64,000 bases of DNA from assembly GCF_001655685.1 (NCBI RefSeq), contig NZ_LYVF01000009.1:1-64000 (forward strand), written 5' to 3'. A model generated the notes under the pieces. The model was given only the letters and a program-made list of their open reading frames with translations. It had not been told where the DNA came from and searched no databases. A program made the translations under genes and the position numbers. Shown here one piece after another: positions 45,719-55,373 of the stretch (position 1 is its first letter; each line of letters begins with the position of its first letter). This stretch comes from Desulfotomaculum copahuensis. GTDB lineage: Bacteria > Bacillota > Desulfotomaculia > Desulfotomaculales > Desulfovirgulaceae.

Positions 45719-46482
45719 AAACTTTTATTGTCTCCCTGCAGTTTCTGACCCGCTTTTCCATTTACCGGGGGGCGTATGACGAACGTGCCTACGGCCGGGC
45801 GCCCCTTTTTTACCCCGTGGTGGGGTTGATCCTGGGAATCTGCTGGCTTTTGCTTTATCTGGCGGTGTCTTTTTTATTCCCCCGTCCGGCCATTGCCGCC
45901 CTGCTGGTGGCCGGGCTGGTGGTGTTTTCCGGCGGCCTGCACCTGGACGGCTTTATGGATACCATGGACGGGGTGTTCAGCGGCCGTCCCCGCGAGCAGA
46001 TGCTGGAAATTATGCGGGACAGCCGGGTGGGGGCCTTCGGAGTGATCGGCCTGGCCGTTTTGTTCCTGTTGAAATATTCCCTGCTGCTGTCCCTGCCGCC
46101 TTTGGTTGTGCCCCGGCTGCTGCCGGTGGTACCGGCCTTGAGCCGCTGGGGCATGGTTTACGCCATCGCCCGTTTTCCTTATGCCCGGCCGCAGGGCTTG
46201 GGCCGGCTGCAGGCCGATTACACCGGCGGCCGGGAACTGGCCCTGGCCACCCTGCAGGCCGTGGTGGCGGCCGCTCTGGCCGGGCCGGCGGGGATGCTGT
46301 TGTTTTTATCCGCCCTGGCGGCGGCGCACTGGCTTTGCCGCTGTTTTACGCACCAGTTGGGCGGTTTGACCGGCGATACATACGGGGCGGTGAATGAAAT
46401 CCTGGAAGTGCTGCTGTTGCTGGTTGCCTGTGCTTTGGGGCAGGCGGCCGGCCAATATTTTGCCTGGCCGGGGGGGTTTTGA
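45715..46482 (+). CDS. cobS: adenosylcobinamide-GDP ribazoletransferase (cobalamin synthase)
   Basis: 255 residues, polytopic. It joins adenosylcobinamide-GDP and alpha-ribazole (phosphate). LQFLTRFSIYRG, FYPVVGLILGI, GGLHLDGFMDTMDG and REQMLEIMRDSRVGAFGV are the family motifs with the metal-binding aspartates. It starts with GTG 45715 inside the cbiA stop and ends in the TGATG overlap with cobD. Confidence 0.96.
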   Translation: MKTFIVSLQFLTRFSIYRGAYDERAYGRAPLFYPVVGLILGICWLLLYLAVSFLFPRPAIAALLVAGLVVFSGGLHLDGFMDTMDGVFSGRPREQMLEIMRDSRVGAFGVIGLAVLFLLKYSLLLSLPPLVVPRLLPVVPALSRWGMVYAIARFPYARPQGLGRLQADYTGGRELALATLQAVVAAALAGPAGMLLFLSALAAAHWLCRCFTHQLGGLTGDTYGAVNEILEVLLLLVACALGQAAGQYFAWPGGF

Positions 46483-47612
46483 TGATGCAAAAGATGGGAG
46501 ATGGTGGTAAAATGGATGCAGGGATTCCGCCCCACGGCGGCAACCTGGTGCGGGCGGCCCGGGAATACGGCCTGTCCCCCCGGGATTTTCTGGACTTCAG
46601 CGCCAATATCAATCCCCTGGGGCCTTCGCCCGCGGCATTGCAGGCCATCCGGGACAATCTGTGGCAGATCCGCCATTATCCCGATCCCGACTGCCGGGAA
46701 TTGAAAGCGGCACTGTCCCGTTATCTAAAGGTGGATCAGGACTGCCTGCTGACGGGCAATGGTGTGGCTGAGTTGATCTATTTGCTGGCCCGGGTGCTGG
46801 ACATCCGGCGGGCGCTGGCCCCGGCTCCCACCTTCAGCGAATACGGCCTGGCGGTAAAATGCAACGGGGGGGTTATGCGTTACGCCGTGGCTGATCCGGC
46901 CGGCGGGTTCGTCCCGCCGGTGGCGGAGTTGCTGCGCCTGCTGCCGGAAAACGACGCCCTCTTTATCTGTACGCCCAACAATCCCACCGGCGCCCTGGTA
47001 GAGCGGCGGGAACTGGAGCAGTTGCTGGATGCGGCGGCCGGATGCGGGGCGATGGTGATTGTGGACGAGGCGTTTATGGATTTTGTACCGGAACGGGAAC
47101 AATATTCCCTTTTGCCTCGGGCCGGGCAGCATCCGAATTTGATCCTGCTTTACTCCCTGACCAAGTTTTTTGCCCTCCCCGGCCTGCGCCTGGGGGCGCT
47201 GGCCGCCCCGCCGCCGCTCATCCGGCGGCTGAAAGAGGCGCGGGATCCCTGGAGCGTCAACGCGCTGGCCCAGGTGGCCGGCACGACCGGGCTGGCCGAC
47301 AAGGAGTACATGGCCGCCACCCGGCGTCTGGTGGCGGAAGAGCAGGTCTGGCTGCGGGAACGGCTTAATGCCCTGCCCGGAATCAACGTCCGGCCCGGGG
47401 CGGCCAACTTCCTGCTCGTGGACGCCGGCGCCGCGGGCTGTTCCGCCACGGAACTGGTACACCTGCTCGGCCGCCGGGGGGTGCTGGTGCGGGACTGCAG
47501 CAATTTCCCCGGCCTGCGGGGCGCCTACATCCGGGTGGCCGTGCGCCGGCGGGAGGAAAACCGGGTGCTGGTGGAAGCCCTGGCCGCGGTGTTGAACGGT
47601 GACCGGACTTGA
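46482..47612 (+). CDS. cobD: L-threonine-O-3-phosphate decarboxylase
   Basis: 376 residues, PLP fold-type I. It makes (R)-1-amino-2-propanol phosphate, the linker used by CbiB. The N-terminus PPHGGNLVRAAREYG, then DFSANINPLGPSP, CTPNNPTGAL, VDEAFMDFVPE and LLYSLTKFFALPGLRLG with the PLP lysine, identify CobD rather than HisC. ATG 46482 overlaps the cobS stop; ATG 46512 has GGGAGATGG in front and is an alternative. Confidence 0.93.
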   Translation: MMQKMGDGGKMDAGIPPHGGNLVRAAREYGLSPRDFLDFSANINPLGPSPAALQAIRDNLWQIRHYPDPDCRELKAALSRYLKVDQDCLLTGNGVAELIYLLARVLDIRRALAPAPTFSEYGLAVKCNGGVMRYAVADPAGGFVPPVAELLRLLPENDALFICTPNNPTGALVERRELEQLLDAAAGCGAMVIVDEAFMDFVPEREQYSLLPRAGQHPNLILLYSLTKFFALPGLRLGALAAPPPLIRRLKEARDPWSVNALAQVAGTTGLADKEYMAATRRLVAEEQVWLRERLNALPGINVRPGAANFLLVDAGAAGCSATELVHLLGRRGVLVRDCSNFPGLRGAYIRVAVRRREENRVLVEALAAVLNGDRT

Positions 47613-47785
47613 CCGGCTGCCGGAAAAAATGGCAGCCTGCCGTGCGGTGACTGTTCTCATCTCCCGCCGGCGCGGCCGGCCGGTGTTTCGTCGGACCGGA
47701 GCATTGGAGCGACGGGGTGCGGCCATCGCCTTTTTCATTTGTCGGTGGTGTTCAAAAAATCATGGCCGTTAGGGAGGTAGTGTTT

Positions 47786-48400
47786 TTGCGCATATTTCTG
47801 GTCAGGCACGGCGAGACGGCTTGGAACGCCAAGTTGCGCTTCCAGGGACATGTGGATGTACCGCTTTCCGGACGGGGGCGGGAACAGGCCCGGGCGCTGG
47901 CCGTCCGTCTGGAAAAGGAAAACTTCGCCGCCGCCTATGCCAGCGATCTGGGGCGGGCGGTGGAAACAGCTGGGATTTTAACCGTCCCGCACAATCTGGC
48001 GGTGCAGCAACTGACCGGCTTGCGGGAAATAAATTTCGGAGCCTGGGAAGGACTGACGGCGGAACAGATCCGCGCCCGGTACGATAAAGAAATCCGTCAG
48101 TGGTGGGACAAGCCGCTGCAGACACGCATACCGGGCGGGGAAACGCTGTCCGAGGTGGCGGCCAGGGTGACGGCCGAGATCCGGCGGATTGTGGAAAACC
48201 GCCCCGGGGAGCAGGTGCTGGTGGTCTGCCACGGCGGTCCGATCCGCACCATTGTGGCATCGATACTGGGTATGGATCTGAATCAATACTGGCGCCTGCG
48301 CCTGGACAACGCCTGCCTTTCGATCATTGATTTTCCGGCCTGGGACCGGGGAATGCTGACGCTGTTCAACGACTGCAGTCACCTGGCCGGGGGGGAATAG
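47786..48400 (+). CDS. cobC: histidine phosphatase family protein, probable alpha-ribazole phosphatase
   Basis: 204 residues. RIFLVRHGETAWNAKLRFQG holds the catalytic histidine (RHGE), and VVCHGGPIRTI the second histidine. In cobalamin operons this phosphoglycerate-mutase-like enzyme removes the phosphate from alpha-ribazole 5'-phosphate or from cobalamin 5'-phosphate. TTG 47786 has AGGGAGGT eight bases upstream. It is the last gene of the operon. The function is assigned from context; the fold alone would allow other phosphatases. Confidence 0.82.
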   Translation: MRIFLVRHGETAWNAKLRFQGHVDVPLSGRGREQARALAVRLEKENFAAAYASDLGRAVETAGILTVPHNLAVQQLTGLREINFGAWEGLTAEQIRARYDKEIRQWWDKPLQTRIPGGETLSEVAARVTAEIRRIVENRPGEQVLVVCHGGPIRTIVASILGMDLNQYWRLRLDNACLSIIDFPAWDRGMLTLFNDCSHLAGGE

Positions 48401-48417
48401 AGAGGTGAGTTGCGGCC

Positions 48418-50529
48418 ATGTCTGAACGCATAAATTTAATTCCCCGCCGGGTGACCATTGTCATGCTTGCCGGTACGGTTATTTTTGCCCTGCTCATCTT
48501 GCGCCTGTTCTGGGTGCAGCTGGTCTGGGGCGGCGAACTGCGCCGGGAAGCGGAGCAGGTCCAGACCAGGGAAATAACCCTGCAGCCCGAGCGGGGGAAT
48601 ATTTATGATCGCAACCATAATCTGCTGGTGACCAGTGTGCCCTGTTATTCCGTTTATGCCAACCCGGAATTGTTCAAGCACCCGGATGCGGCGGCGGACA
48701 AGATCGCTCCCCTGCTCGGGCTGAAACGGGACGAGGTATATAAAAAACTTAGCGGCAAGGAGCCTTTTGCCTGGTTGAAGTACGGAGTTGATTTTGCCAC
48801 TGAGGAAAAACTGCGCCACCTGAATATAAGCGGCCTGGGTTTTGTTGAAACCAGCAAGCGTGCTTACAAACAGGGCAGCCTGGCGGCCAATGTGCTGGGT
48901 TTCGCCGGCAACGACAACCAGGGGCTGTACGGCCTGGAGAAGAGTTACGACCGGGAGCTCTCCGGTGCTCCCGGGCGCCTGGTGATGCAGGTTGATGCCG
49001 ACGGACGCCAGATCCCGCAGACGGACGCCCTGATTTACCCTTCCCGGCCGGGAGACCAGCTGACGCTGACCATCGACCAGACCATCCAGTTTTTTGTAGA
49101 ACGGGAGCTGGACCGGATTGTTGCGACTTATAAACCGGCCCGGGCGGTGATCCTGGTCATGGATCCGCAGACCGGCGAAGTGCTGGCCATGGGCAGCCGC
49201 CCCACATTCGATCCATCCCATTGGCAGGATTATCCTTCCCGGGTCTGGGGCCAGAACCCGGCCACCTATTATACCTATGAACCCGGTTCCACCTTTAAAA
49301 TTATCGTCACAGCCGCCGGGCTGGAGGAGGGTGTAGTGCATCCGGGGGACTGGTTTGACGATCCCGGCTATGCAGTGGTGCAGGGGCGGCGGATTTACGA
49401 TGCGGAAAGGAACAACCTGGGCAGCGTTTCCTTTGCCCGGGGGGTGGAGGATTCCCTCAACGCCGTTTTTGCCCAGGTCGGCCTGCGCCTGGGCCGGGAC
49501 AGGCTCTATAAGTATATTCAAGGTTTCGGTTTCGGTTCACCAACCAATATCGACCTGCCCGGGGAGGAACCGGGCATTGTCATTCCGGAAAAAAATGCTT
49601 CCCCGTTGAATGTGGCCACCATGTCCATCGGACAATCCATTGCCGTTACACCGGTGCAACTGCTGACCGCTATCTGCGCGGTGGCCAACGGCGGGCAGTT
49701 GCTTCAGCCCCATCTGGTCAAAGAGATTGCCAACGGTACCGGCAAAGTGATCAAGGATGTACGGCCGCAATTGGTGCGCCGGGTGATTTCCGCGGAAACG
49801 GCAAGCCAGGAAACCGGTCTTTTAGAAAAGGTGGTGACAAAGGGCACCGGTCAAAAGGCGCTGGTGCCGGGCTACACGGTGGCCGGCAAGACGGGTACCG
49901 CCCAGGTGCCCGGCCCGGGAGGGTATCAGGCGGGTAAGTATGTCAGTTCCTTTGCCGGTTTCGCCCCGGCTGTCAACCCGCGGGTGGCCGTATTGGTGAT
50001 GGTGGCCGAACCGCAGGGGCAGTATTACGGGGGCGATGTGGCGGCGCCGGCGTTCAGCGCGGTGGTCCGGGACACTCTGCGTTACTTCGGGGTACCCGAA
50101 GAGGCCGGCCAGGAACAGCCGGACGGCGCGTCCGGAGGGACAGTTGCGGCCGGCGGGAATAATGTGGCCGTGCCCAATCTGATCGGGCTGCCTGTGGACG
50201 ACGCCCGCTGGTTGCTCGGTGAGCGGGGATTGAATTGCTGGACGCCGGGAAACAAGGGCGTGGTCAGCGGCCAACAGCCGGCCGCCGGACGGAATGTAAA
50301 TCCCGGCGCTGTTGTCAGCCTGCAGGTTACCAGCGCTTCCGGCCAAATCACCATACCGGATCTAACCGGCCTGACCATGAAAAAAGCCGGGGCGGTGCTG
50401 GGGGATCTGGGACTGAACATCAAGCTGTCGGGCAGCGGGGTGGCGGTAAAACAGGAACCCTCACCCGGGGCGCATGTTTCCCGGGGGTCAACGGTGACGG
50501 TGGAATTTCAGCCGCCACCCGGCGGCTGA
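48418..50529 (+). CDS. class B penicillin-binding protein with two PASTA domains (SpoVD/FtsI-like)
   Basis: 703 residues. One N-terminal membrane span (residues 12-35) is followed by the PBP dimerisation domain (QPERGNIYDRNHNLL). The transpeptidase domain has all three motifs: S291-TFK, S346-L-N348 and K491-TG. Two PASTA repeats fill residues 575-703 (VPNLIGLPVDDARWLLGERG; IPDLTGLTMKKAGAVLGDLG). It cross-links septal or spore cortex peptidoglycan. The two PASTA domains and the genome's sporulation genes fit SpoVD or FtsI; I cannot choose between them. It stands alone beyond the cob operon. Confidence 0.92.
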   Translation: MSERINLIPRRVTIVMLAGTVIFALLILRLFWVQLVWGGELRREAEQVQTREITLQPERGNIYDRNHNLLVTSVPCYSVYANPELFKHPDAAADKIAPLLGLKRDEVYKKLSGKEPFAWLKYGVDFATEEKLRHLNISGLGFVETSKRAYKQGSLAANVLGFAGNDNQGLYGLEKSYDRELSGAPGRLVMQVDADGRQIPQTDALIYPSRPGDQLTLTIDQTIQFFVERELDRIVATYKPARAVILVMDPQTGEVLAMGSRPTFDPSHWQDYPSRVWGQNPATYYTYEPGSTFKIIVTAAGLEEGVVHPGDWFDDPGYAVVQGRRIYDAERNNLGSVSFARGVEDSLNAVFAQVGLRLGRDRLYKYIQGFGFGSPTNIDLPGEEPGIVIPEKNASPLNVATMSIGQSIAVTPVQLLTAICAVANGGQLLQPHLVKEIANGTGKVIKDVRPQLVRRVISAETASQETGLLEKVVTKGTGQKALVPGYTVAGKTGTAQVPGPGGYQAGKYVSSFAGFAPAVNPRVAVLVMVAEPQGQYYGGDVAAPAFSAVVRDTLRYFGVPEEAGQEQPDGASGGTVAAGGNNVAVPNLIGLPVDDARWLLGERGLNCWTPGNKGVVSGQQPAAGRNVNPGAVVSLQVTSASGQITIPDLTGLTMKKAGAVLGDLGLNIKLSGSGVAVKQEPSPGAHVSRGSTVTVEFQPPPGG

Positions 50530-50684
50530 CCAGGCGGTCGGTGTATTCCTGTCCGTTGGCACAATTTGTCGAAAGGTCGGACAACGGACAATCATTTGGT
50601 CGTCCGGCCGACAGCGAAAAGAGATATTATGTAGTAGTATAACTTCAGAATCACTGTCTGCGCTGCCGGCAGTGATCTCATCCG

Positions 50685-50805
50685 CCGGAGCGGATGATTT
50701 TCCGGATGGTTAAATAAATACCTCCTTCTTCCCAAACCCACAGGAGAGTGGGTTTTCTTTTCGGCAAAACAAGTCCCTGCGTGATGAACACGCAGGGACT
50801 TGAGA
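50685..50805 (+). terminator. series of three hairpins after the PBP gene
   Basis: Three stems follow one another. CATCCGC/GCGGATG lies near 50688-50705. AAACCCAC/GTGGGTTTT ends with CTTTT (about 50737-50762, a good terminator). AAGTCCCTGCGT/ACGCAGGGACTT (about 50769-50800) is a long perfect stem that may stop transcription arriving from the minus strand as well. The rest of 50530-50896 holds no gene. Confidence 0.75.
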
Positions 50806-50855
50806 TTCCAACCGGCGTGAAGACCGTTTTCAGGTAGCGTGCAATGACCGGAAAA

Positions 50856-50894
50856 ACCTTCGCGGCAAAGTCTCCGGACTTCGCCCCGAAGAAA
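50856..50894 (-). terminator. terminator of the small membrane-protein gene (minus strand)
   Basis: Read on the minus strand, CTTCGGGGCGAAGTCC and its partner GGAGACTTTGCCGCGAAG form a long stem followed by GTTTTTCC, directly after the stop of the gene at 50897-51064. Confidence 0.7.
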
Positions 50895-50896
50895 CG

Positions 50897-51064
50897 CTAA
50901 AACTTGAACAGGTTTCCGGCCAGCAGTCCAAGGGCCACGGAAACCACGGCACTGACCACAACCCAGAGCATTTCCCGGGAAACGCGTCTGGTTAAATGTT
51001 CCACCGTTTCACCCAGGGATGTTTCAATCACCACCGGACCGGCGGTGATTTTTTCTTTGGCCAA
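50897..51064 (-). CDS. 55-residue single-span membrane protein
   Basis: From TTG 51064, with GGGGGGG upstream, the frame gives AKEKITAGPVVIETSLGETV and HLTRRVSREML, followed by one C-terminal membrane segment (VVVSAVVSVALGLLAGNLF). A longer frame to 51178 has no family-like residues. I do not recognise the family. The layout (short soluble N-terminus, membrane tail) resembles small tail-anchored regulators. Confidence 0.5.
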   Translation of the reverse strand: MAKEKITAGPVVIETSLGETVEHLTRRVSREMLWVVVSAVVSVALGLLAGNLFKF

Positions 51065-51264
51065 GAAGTCCCCCCCTTTGTCAGAGCTGTTCACAGACCT
51101 TCCGTGACGGTTTGTCCCCTGATCTTCGACAGCTGAATTATCTTGAACAAAACCAGTATAGCACAGATTATGGTTCAAGGAAAGGTGCCGTACCGTCCTG
51201 GTTGTACAAGGCTGCTGGAAGTTCTGTCATGCCGGCCGGTTTTTGCTTGTTGCGCAAGCCCGGC

Positions 51265-52161
51265 TTAAGGCCATCTTACCGGTATGGTCACCTTGTTTTG
51301 CTCGCTGCCATCCCGGGGACTGAGCGAAAATACCTCCAGCGTTCCCTTGCCGGACGGGGGTGGAGTGAATTTCAATTGAATCTCAAAGTCCCCCCGGCCG
51401 GGAGCGGCACTGGAAGCGGTGGCCGTGCCCCTGGCTAGTTCCCGGCCCTGATCATCCAGCAGACGGGCGGTAACGGCACCTTCAAAAACGCGGGCGCTGC
51501 CCTTGATCAGCAGGGGTACGCCGGCAATCTGGTTTGTGGTCGGATGGGTGACCCAGATGGCCGGTTCATATACCCGGGATACGTCGCGATGAAAAGGCTG
51601 TTCGTATAAACCGACGTGGCCCCACCAGTCTTTTGTGCGCTGGTCCACTTTACCATTCACTTCAAAAGAGACCGCTTTTATTTCCGGAAACTCGGTTAAA
51701 GTGTCCACTATGCTTTGGATGCCCAGCGCCTCACCTTCCGCGCCTACGTTCGCCTTGAGCACTTCCGGCGAGAAATTCACCGTGGCCAGTCCGTTACTAA
51801 TCTTGACACCCAGTATTTTGGTATCCGGCGGCAGTACGCGTGCGGCCCCGGGAGTAACCGGCCGGCCCGCGATCAGTTTCTCCAGGGCCGCGGTCACCGG
51901 ATCCCCGGTGTTGGAAACGTAATGGATTTCCCGGACCAGGTACTCTTCTCCATCCGCCGACTTCAGGTAATAAACCGGCAGAGCAAGCGGTTGCTGTTGA
52001 GCCGTGTTTTGTCCGGCCGGTGATTGTCCTACCGGCGGTTTTTGACCGCCGGGGCGGGCCGTCTGGCCGCATCCGGCCAAAACCACCGACGCCACCAGCA
52101 GGAATAACAGCAGAAAAACGGGCGGGGGAAAAAGGGACCGTTTGCGGGAAAACAACTTCAT
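51265..52161 (-). CDS. GerMN/Gmad2-domain lipoprotein
   Basis: 298 residues. A lipoprotein signal peptide ends in the lipobox VVLAGC (Cys near residue 31). A Gln/Pro-rich linker follows, then a GerMN domain (YYLKSADGEEYLVREIHYV, then NGLATVNFS) and a C-terminal Gmad2 immunoglobulin-like domain (VYEPAIWVTHPTTNQIAGVP; FEIQLKFTPP). GerM-type proteins act in sporulation and spore germination, outside the membrane. It would be a substrate of the Lgt encoded at 55374. ATG 52161 is preferred over the in-frame start at 52173. Confidence 0.88.
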   Translation of the reverse strand: MKLFSRKRSLFPPPVFLLLFLLVASVVLAGCGQTARPGGQKPPVGQSPAGQNTAQQQPLALPVYYLKSADGEEYLVREIHYVSNTGDPVTAALEKLIAGRPVTPGAARVLPPDTKILGVKISNGLATVNFSPEVLKANVGAEGEALGIQSIVDTLTEFPEIKAVSFEVNGKVDQRTKDWWGHVGLYEQPFHRDVSRVYEPAIWVTHPTTNQIAGVPLLIKGSARVFEGAVTARLLDDQGRELARGTATASSAAPGRGDFEIQLKFTPPPSGKGTLEVFSLSPRDGSEQNKVTIPVRWP

Positions 52162-52269
52162 CTTGCAAAACACCGTCCTTTCAGTGATTGTATACCATAG
52201 GCGGCAGGCGGCACAAGTATAGTAAAAGAATTCCCTTTGCCGGGGAATTCTTGTACACCGGTTTATTGA

Positions 52270-52422
52270 TTAGTGAGCTGCCGTGCGGCCATTGGACCTT
52301 TCCTCCACCTGCGCAATTTCCTCATTGACCGGTTTGGCAAAAATGGCCGCCAGGACACCGACGCCAAGAATAATGACCATACCGGCATAGAAAACGGTCC
52401 AGTTATCCATGAACGAACCCAT
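52270..52422 (-). CDS. 50-residue membrane protein
   Basis: ATG 52422 follows AAAGGAGGGATC, a strong RBS. The product has one membrane span (VFYAGMVIILGVGVLAAIFA) and a charged C-terminal tail (KPVNEEIAQVEERSNGR). No family is recognised. It lies directly downstream of the second FtsK gene and may be co-expressed with it. Confidence 0.55.
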   Translation of the reverse strand: MGSFMDNWTVFYAGMVIILGVGVLAAIFAKPVNEEIAQVEERSNGRTAAH

Positions 52423-52469
52423 GACTGATCCCTCCTTTGCTAAAAATTTATCATTTTTGGGTGCGCAAG

Positions 52470-54728
52470 TCAACCGGTGCGCTCCTGCTTGAAGACCTGC
52501 CGGTATTGTTCCATGGTCATCAGTATGGCCCGGGGCTTGCTGCCTTCGAATCCACCCACGATGCCCCGTCTTTCCATCATATCGATCAAACGGGCCGCCC
52601 GGGCGTAACCGATGTGCAGGCGGCGCTGGAGCATGGAAATGGAGGCGTGACCGTTTTCAATCAGAATCCGTACGGCCTGGGGCAACAATTCATCATCGTC
52701 TTCCGGTCCGGCGGAGTCATCTTCCACCGGTTGCGCCTGCACCGCCTGTTCGTCAAATACCGGTTTGGCCTGTTGACGCAGGAATCCAGTCAGGCTTTCC
52801 ACTTCACTGTCCGACAGAAAGGCGCCCTGCACCCGCAGGGGTTTCGGCGCACCGACCGGGTAAAACAGCATGTCCCCTTTGCCCAGCAACTTTTCCGCCC
52901 CGGCCATATCCAAAATGGTGCGGGAATCGGTCTGGGAGGAAACGGCGAAGGAGATACGGGACGGAATGTTGGCCTTGATCAGGCCGGTGATCACGTCAAC
53001 AGAAGGACGCTGGGTGGCCACCACCAGATGCATGCCCGCCGCCCGGGCCATTTGCGCCAAACGGCAGATGGAATCTTCAACGTCGGCCGGGGCTACCATC
53101 ATTAAATCGGCCAGTTCATCAATAATGATTACCACGAAGGGCAGGCGGCGGGGAATCTCCCCTTCCCGGTCCGGGTCAGCGCCGGCCGCAGTTGCCGTTT
53201 TTTCCACCTGGCTGTTGTAACGGCTTATTTCGCGCACCCCGGCGCCGGCAAAAAGCTCATAACGGCGTTCCATTTCTTTGACCGCCCAGCGCAATGTTCC
53301 GGCGGCCTTTTTGGCATCGGTGACCACCGGTGCGACCAGGTGCGGGATGCCGTTGTAGGTGGTCAGCTCGACCATTTTCGGATCGATCATGAGCAGCTTC
53401 ACTTCGTCGGGTGTGGCCTTGAACAGTATGCTGGCGATTAGCGTGTTGATGCACACGCTTTTGCCCGAACCGGTGGCCCCGGCTACCAGCAGGTGGGGCA
53501 TGCGGCCCAGATCCGCTAAAACGGGTGTGCCGGCGATATCACGGCCCAGTGCGACGGTCAGCCGGGAGGCGGCACCGGTAAATTCCCTGTATTCCAGCAA
53601 TTCCCGCAGCTGTACGGTGGCAATCTCCCGGTTGGGTACCTCGATGCCCACCGCCGCCTTACCGGGGATGGGCGCCTCAATGCGTACATCCGGGGCGGCC
53701 ATGGCCAGGGCGATGTCATCGGCCAGGCCGACGATACGGCTCACCTTGATCCCGGCCGGCGGCTGGATCTCATACCGGGTGATAGCCGGCCCCACCGCCA
53801 CCTGGGCCACCCTGGCCTTGATGCCGAAATTGGTCAGGGTCTCTTCAAGCACGTGTATTTTTTCTTCTATTTCCTTGCTCAGACTGCTGCCATCCCGCGG
53901 TTGGGGGCGGGTAAGCAGGCTTGTGGGTGGCAGCCGGTAGGCGCGTCCATCGGCCAGGGCGCAGGGAAGCGTTGCCGCTTCGGCGGCAATCTGGGCCTGT
54001 GGCTCCCGCGGTTCCCGGGCGCAGCGGGCGCTGTTGCGCCGTTTGCCGGTTTCCGGCCCGGGGATGGTCTCCGGTTCCGTCCCGGAAGGCTCTCCACCCG
54101 CCGCCAGATTGGGCGGGATCGGCCGTTCTACGGGCAGGGAAACCACTTTACGGCCATTTTTGTTTTCTTCCGTGGTTTGAGAAAGCAGGTTCTCCAGTCG
54201 TTGCCGGATCCGCCGGGCAAGGCCGGCCGGGAGGGCCGCAACCATTTTGCCCAGTTGGACCAGTGATTTGCCGGTCAACAAAAGGATGCCGGTGAGTGTC
54301 ACGGCACCAAGCACGATATAGCTGCCGATCTGGCCGAAAAATATACGGAACAACCAGCAGGCCGCCGCTCCGGCCAGGCCGCCGCCGTCACCATGCATGG
54401 CGGCCGGAAAAGAGCCGGCCGGGGGAACGGAAAGATGCAGGGCGGTTAAAAAAGCGATCAGGATCAAAGCTATGCCCCCCGTTCGGGGGGTAATCCGCGT
54501 GCGGCTGCCTTCACGCATTACTTTTACCCCCAGCGGGATCAACAAAACCGGCAGCAGGTACCGTCCCTTGCCGGCGGTAATGGACAGGCCCCGCGCCAGA
54601 AAATGGCCGGTTGCCCCCACCGCCGGCGTGAACAGACTGGCCAGACCGAGCAGGGCCAGACAAATTAAGGCAAGTCCGCACAGTTCGTATTTCAATTCCT
54701 TCCGCGCCGGTTTGGACCGTCTGGTCAA
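52470..54728 (-). CDS. FtsK/SpoIIIE-type DNA translocase (copy 2)
   Basis: 752 residues with the same layout as copy 1 at 19427. A 4-TM domain (about residues 10-170) leads through a variable linker to a RecA-like motor with [38 protein letters not shown] and [17 protein letters not shown]. The C-terminal gamma domain reads [20 protein letters not shown]. The start is TTG 54728 behind GGAGAAAGGAAG. The linkers and N-termini differ from copy 1 while the motors are near-identical; one 74-bp stretch is identical at DNA level. One copy is expected to serve division and the other sporulation. Confidence 0.95.
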   Translation of the reverse strand: MTRRSKPARKELKYELCGLALICLALLGLASLFTPAVGATGHFLARGLSITAGKGRYLLPVLLIPLGVKVMREGSRTRITPRTGGIALILIAFLTALHLSVPPAGSFPAAMHGDGGGLAGAAACWLFRIFFGQIGSYIVLGAVTLTGILLLTGKSLVQLGKMVAALPAGLARRIRQRLENLLSQTTEENKNGRKVVSLPVERPIPPNLAAGGEPSGTEPETIPGPETGKRRNSARCAREPREPQAQIAAEAATLPCALADGRAYRLPPTSLLTRPQPRDGSSLSKEIEEKIHVLEETLTNFGIKARVAQVAVGPAITRYEIQPPAGIKVSRIVGLADDIALAMAAPDVRIEAPIPGKAAVGIEVPNREIATVQLRELLEYREFTGAASRLTVALGRDIAGTPVLADLGRMPHLLVAGATGSGKSVCINTLIASILFKATPDEVKLLMIDPKMVELTTYNGIPHLVAPVVTDAKKAAGTLRWAVKEMERRYELFAGAGVREISRYNSQVEKTATAAGADPDREGEIPRRLPFVVIIIDELADLMMVAPADVEDSICRLAQMARAAGMHLVVATQRPSVDVITGLIKANIPSRISFAVSSQTDSRTILDMAGAEKLLGKGDMLFYPVGAPKPLRVQGAFLSDSEVESLTGFLRQQAKPVFDEQAVQAQPVEDDSAGPEDDDELLPQAVRILIENGHASISMLQRRLHIGYARAARLIDMMERRGIVGGFEGSKPRAILMTMEQYRQVFKQERTG

Positions 54729-54859
54729 CGTATTACGCTTCCTTTCTCCGCCGGATGCCGGCAAATATTGACCTTTCTCACTATATCCTGAGCTTACCAT
54801 AAAATGGACCGGCAGGCAAGTGCGCTGGATAAACCGGCTGTAAATTACAGGCGGGAGAT

Positions 54860-54900
54860 AAAAAAAGCGTTCCCGCCTTACGTGGAGGCGGGAACGCCGT
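54860..54900 (-). terminator. terminator after the 95-residue gene (minus strand)
   Basis: On the minus strand, CGTTCCCGCC and GGCGGGAACG form a perfect 10-bp stem (54869-54897), followed by CTTTTTTTAT. It lies just beyond the stop at 54935. Confidence 0.85.
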
Positions 54901-54934
54901 TGCCGGCACGGCATTTATGTTTGGGGAGAGGAGG

Positions 54935-55222
54935 TTAAGCCGGTTTTCTTACCTGGCTGCGGGGGGCGTCCAGCATGGAATTGGCCACTGCCGGGCCGTA
55001 GAAAATGCGTGCCCGGAAGTATTCGCTGATGCGATCCGCGTCAATTTGCGGGTTGTTTTTAATCCGCTCCGCCAGTTCCAGGGCCACGTGCTTACCGATG
55101 GAAACATAATAACCACGGGGAAATTCGGTGCGCAACTGCTCGGTGCCTTTGATCGGCGACACCTTCAGCCCTTTTTCCTGCAGGGCGTTGGTGGCGTCCG
55201 CCAGGCTCTGCCCGCTGATCAT
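54935..55222 (-). CDS. conserved hypothetical protein
   Basis: 95 residues, soluble. The N-terminus ISGQSLADATNALQEKGLKV looks like a PASTA-like half repeat, and the rest is basic and mixed (RGYYVSIGKHVALELAERIK; FRARIFYGPAV). GGAGGGTG six to seven bases before ATG 55222 gives the start; GTG 55231 is possible. No known function. It is a single-gene unit closed by a strong terminator. Confidence 0.6.
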   Translation of the reverse strand: MISGQSLADATNALQEKGLKVSPIKGTEQLRTEFPRGYYVSIGKHVALELAERIKNNPQIDADRISEYFRARIFYGPAVANSMLDAPRSQVRKPA

Positions 55223-55312
55223 TCTTTTCACCCTCCGGAATTTTCTTGCTTTCAGTATATAATGTCAATGTTAAGGTTAAAGTGCCGGACAGGTTAAATT
55301 TTGATTAAAAGA

Positions 55313-55344
55313 AAAACCGGACCGCTTAATTATGCGGCCGGTTT
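55313..55344 (-). terminator. terminator of lgt (minus strand)
   Basis: On the minus strand AAACCGGCCGC pairs with GCGGTCCGGTTT around an AT loop, and TTTTTCTTTT follows. It lies 30 bases beyond the lgt stop. Confidence 0.8.
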
Positions 55345-55373
55345 CAGGAACGGACCGGGTTGTCCCCCGGGCG

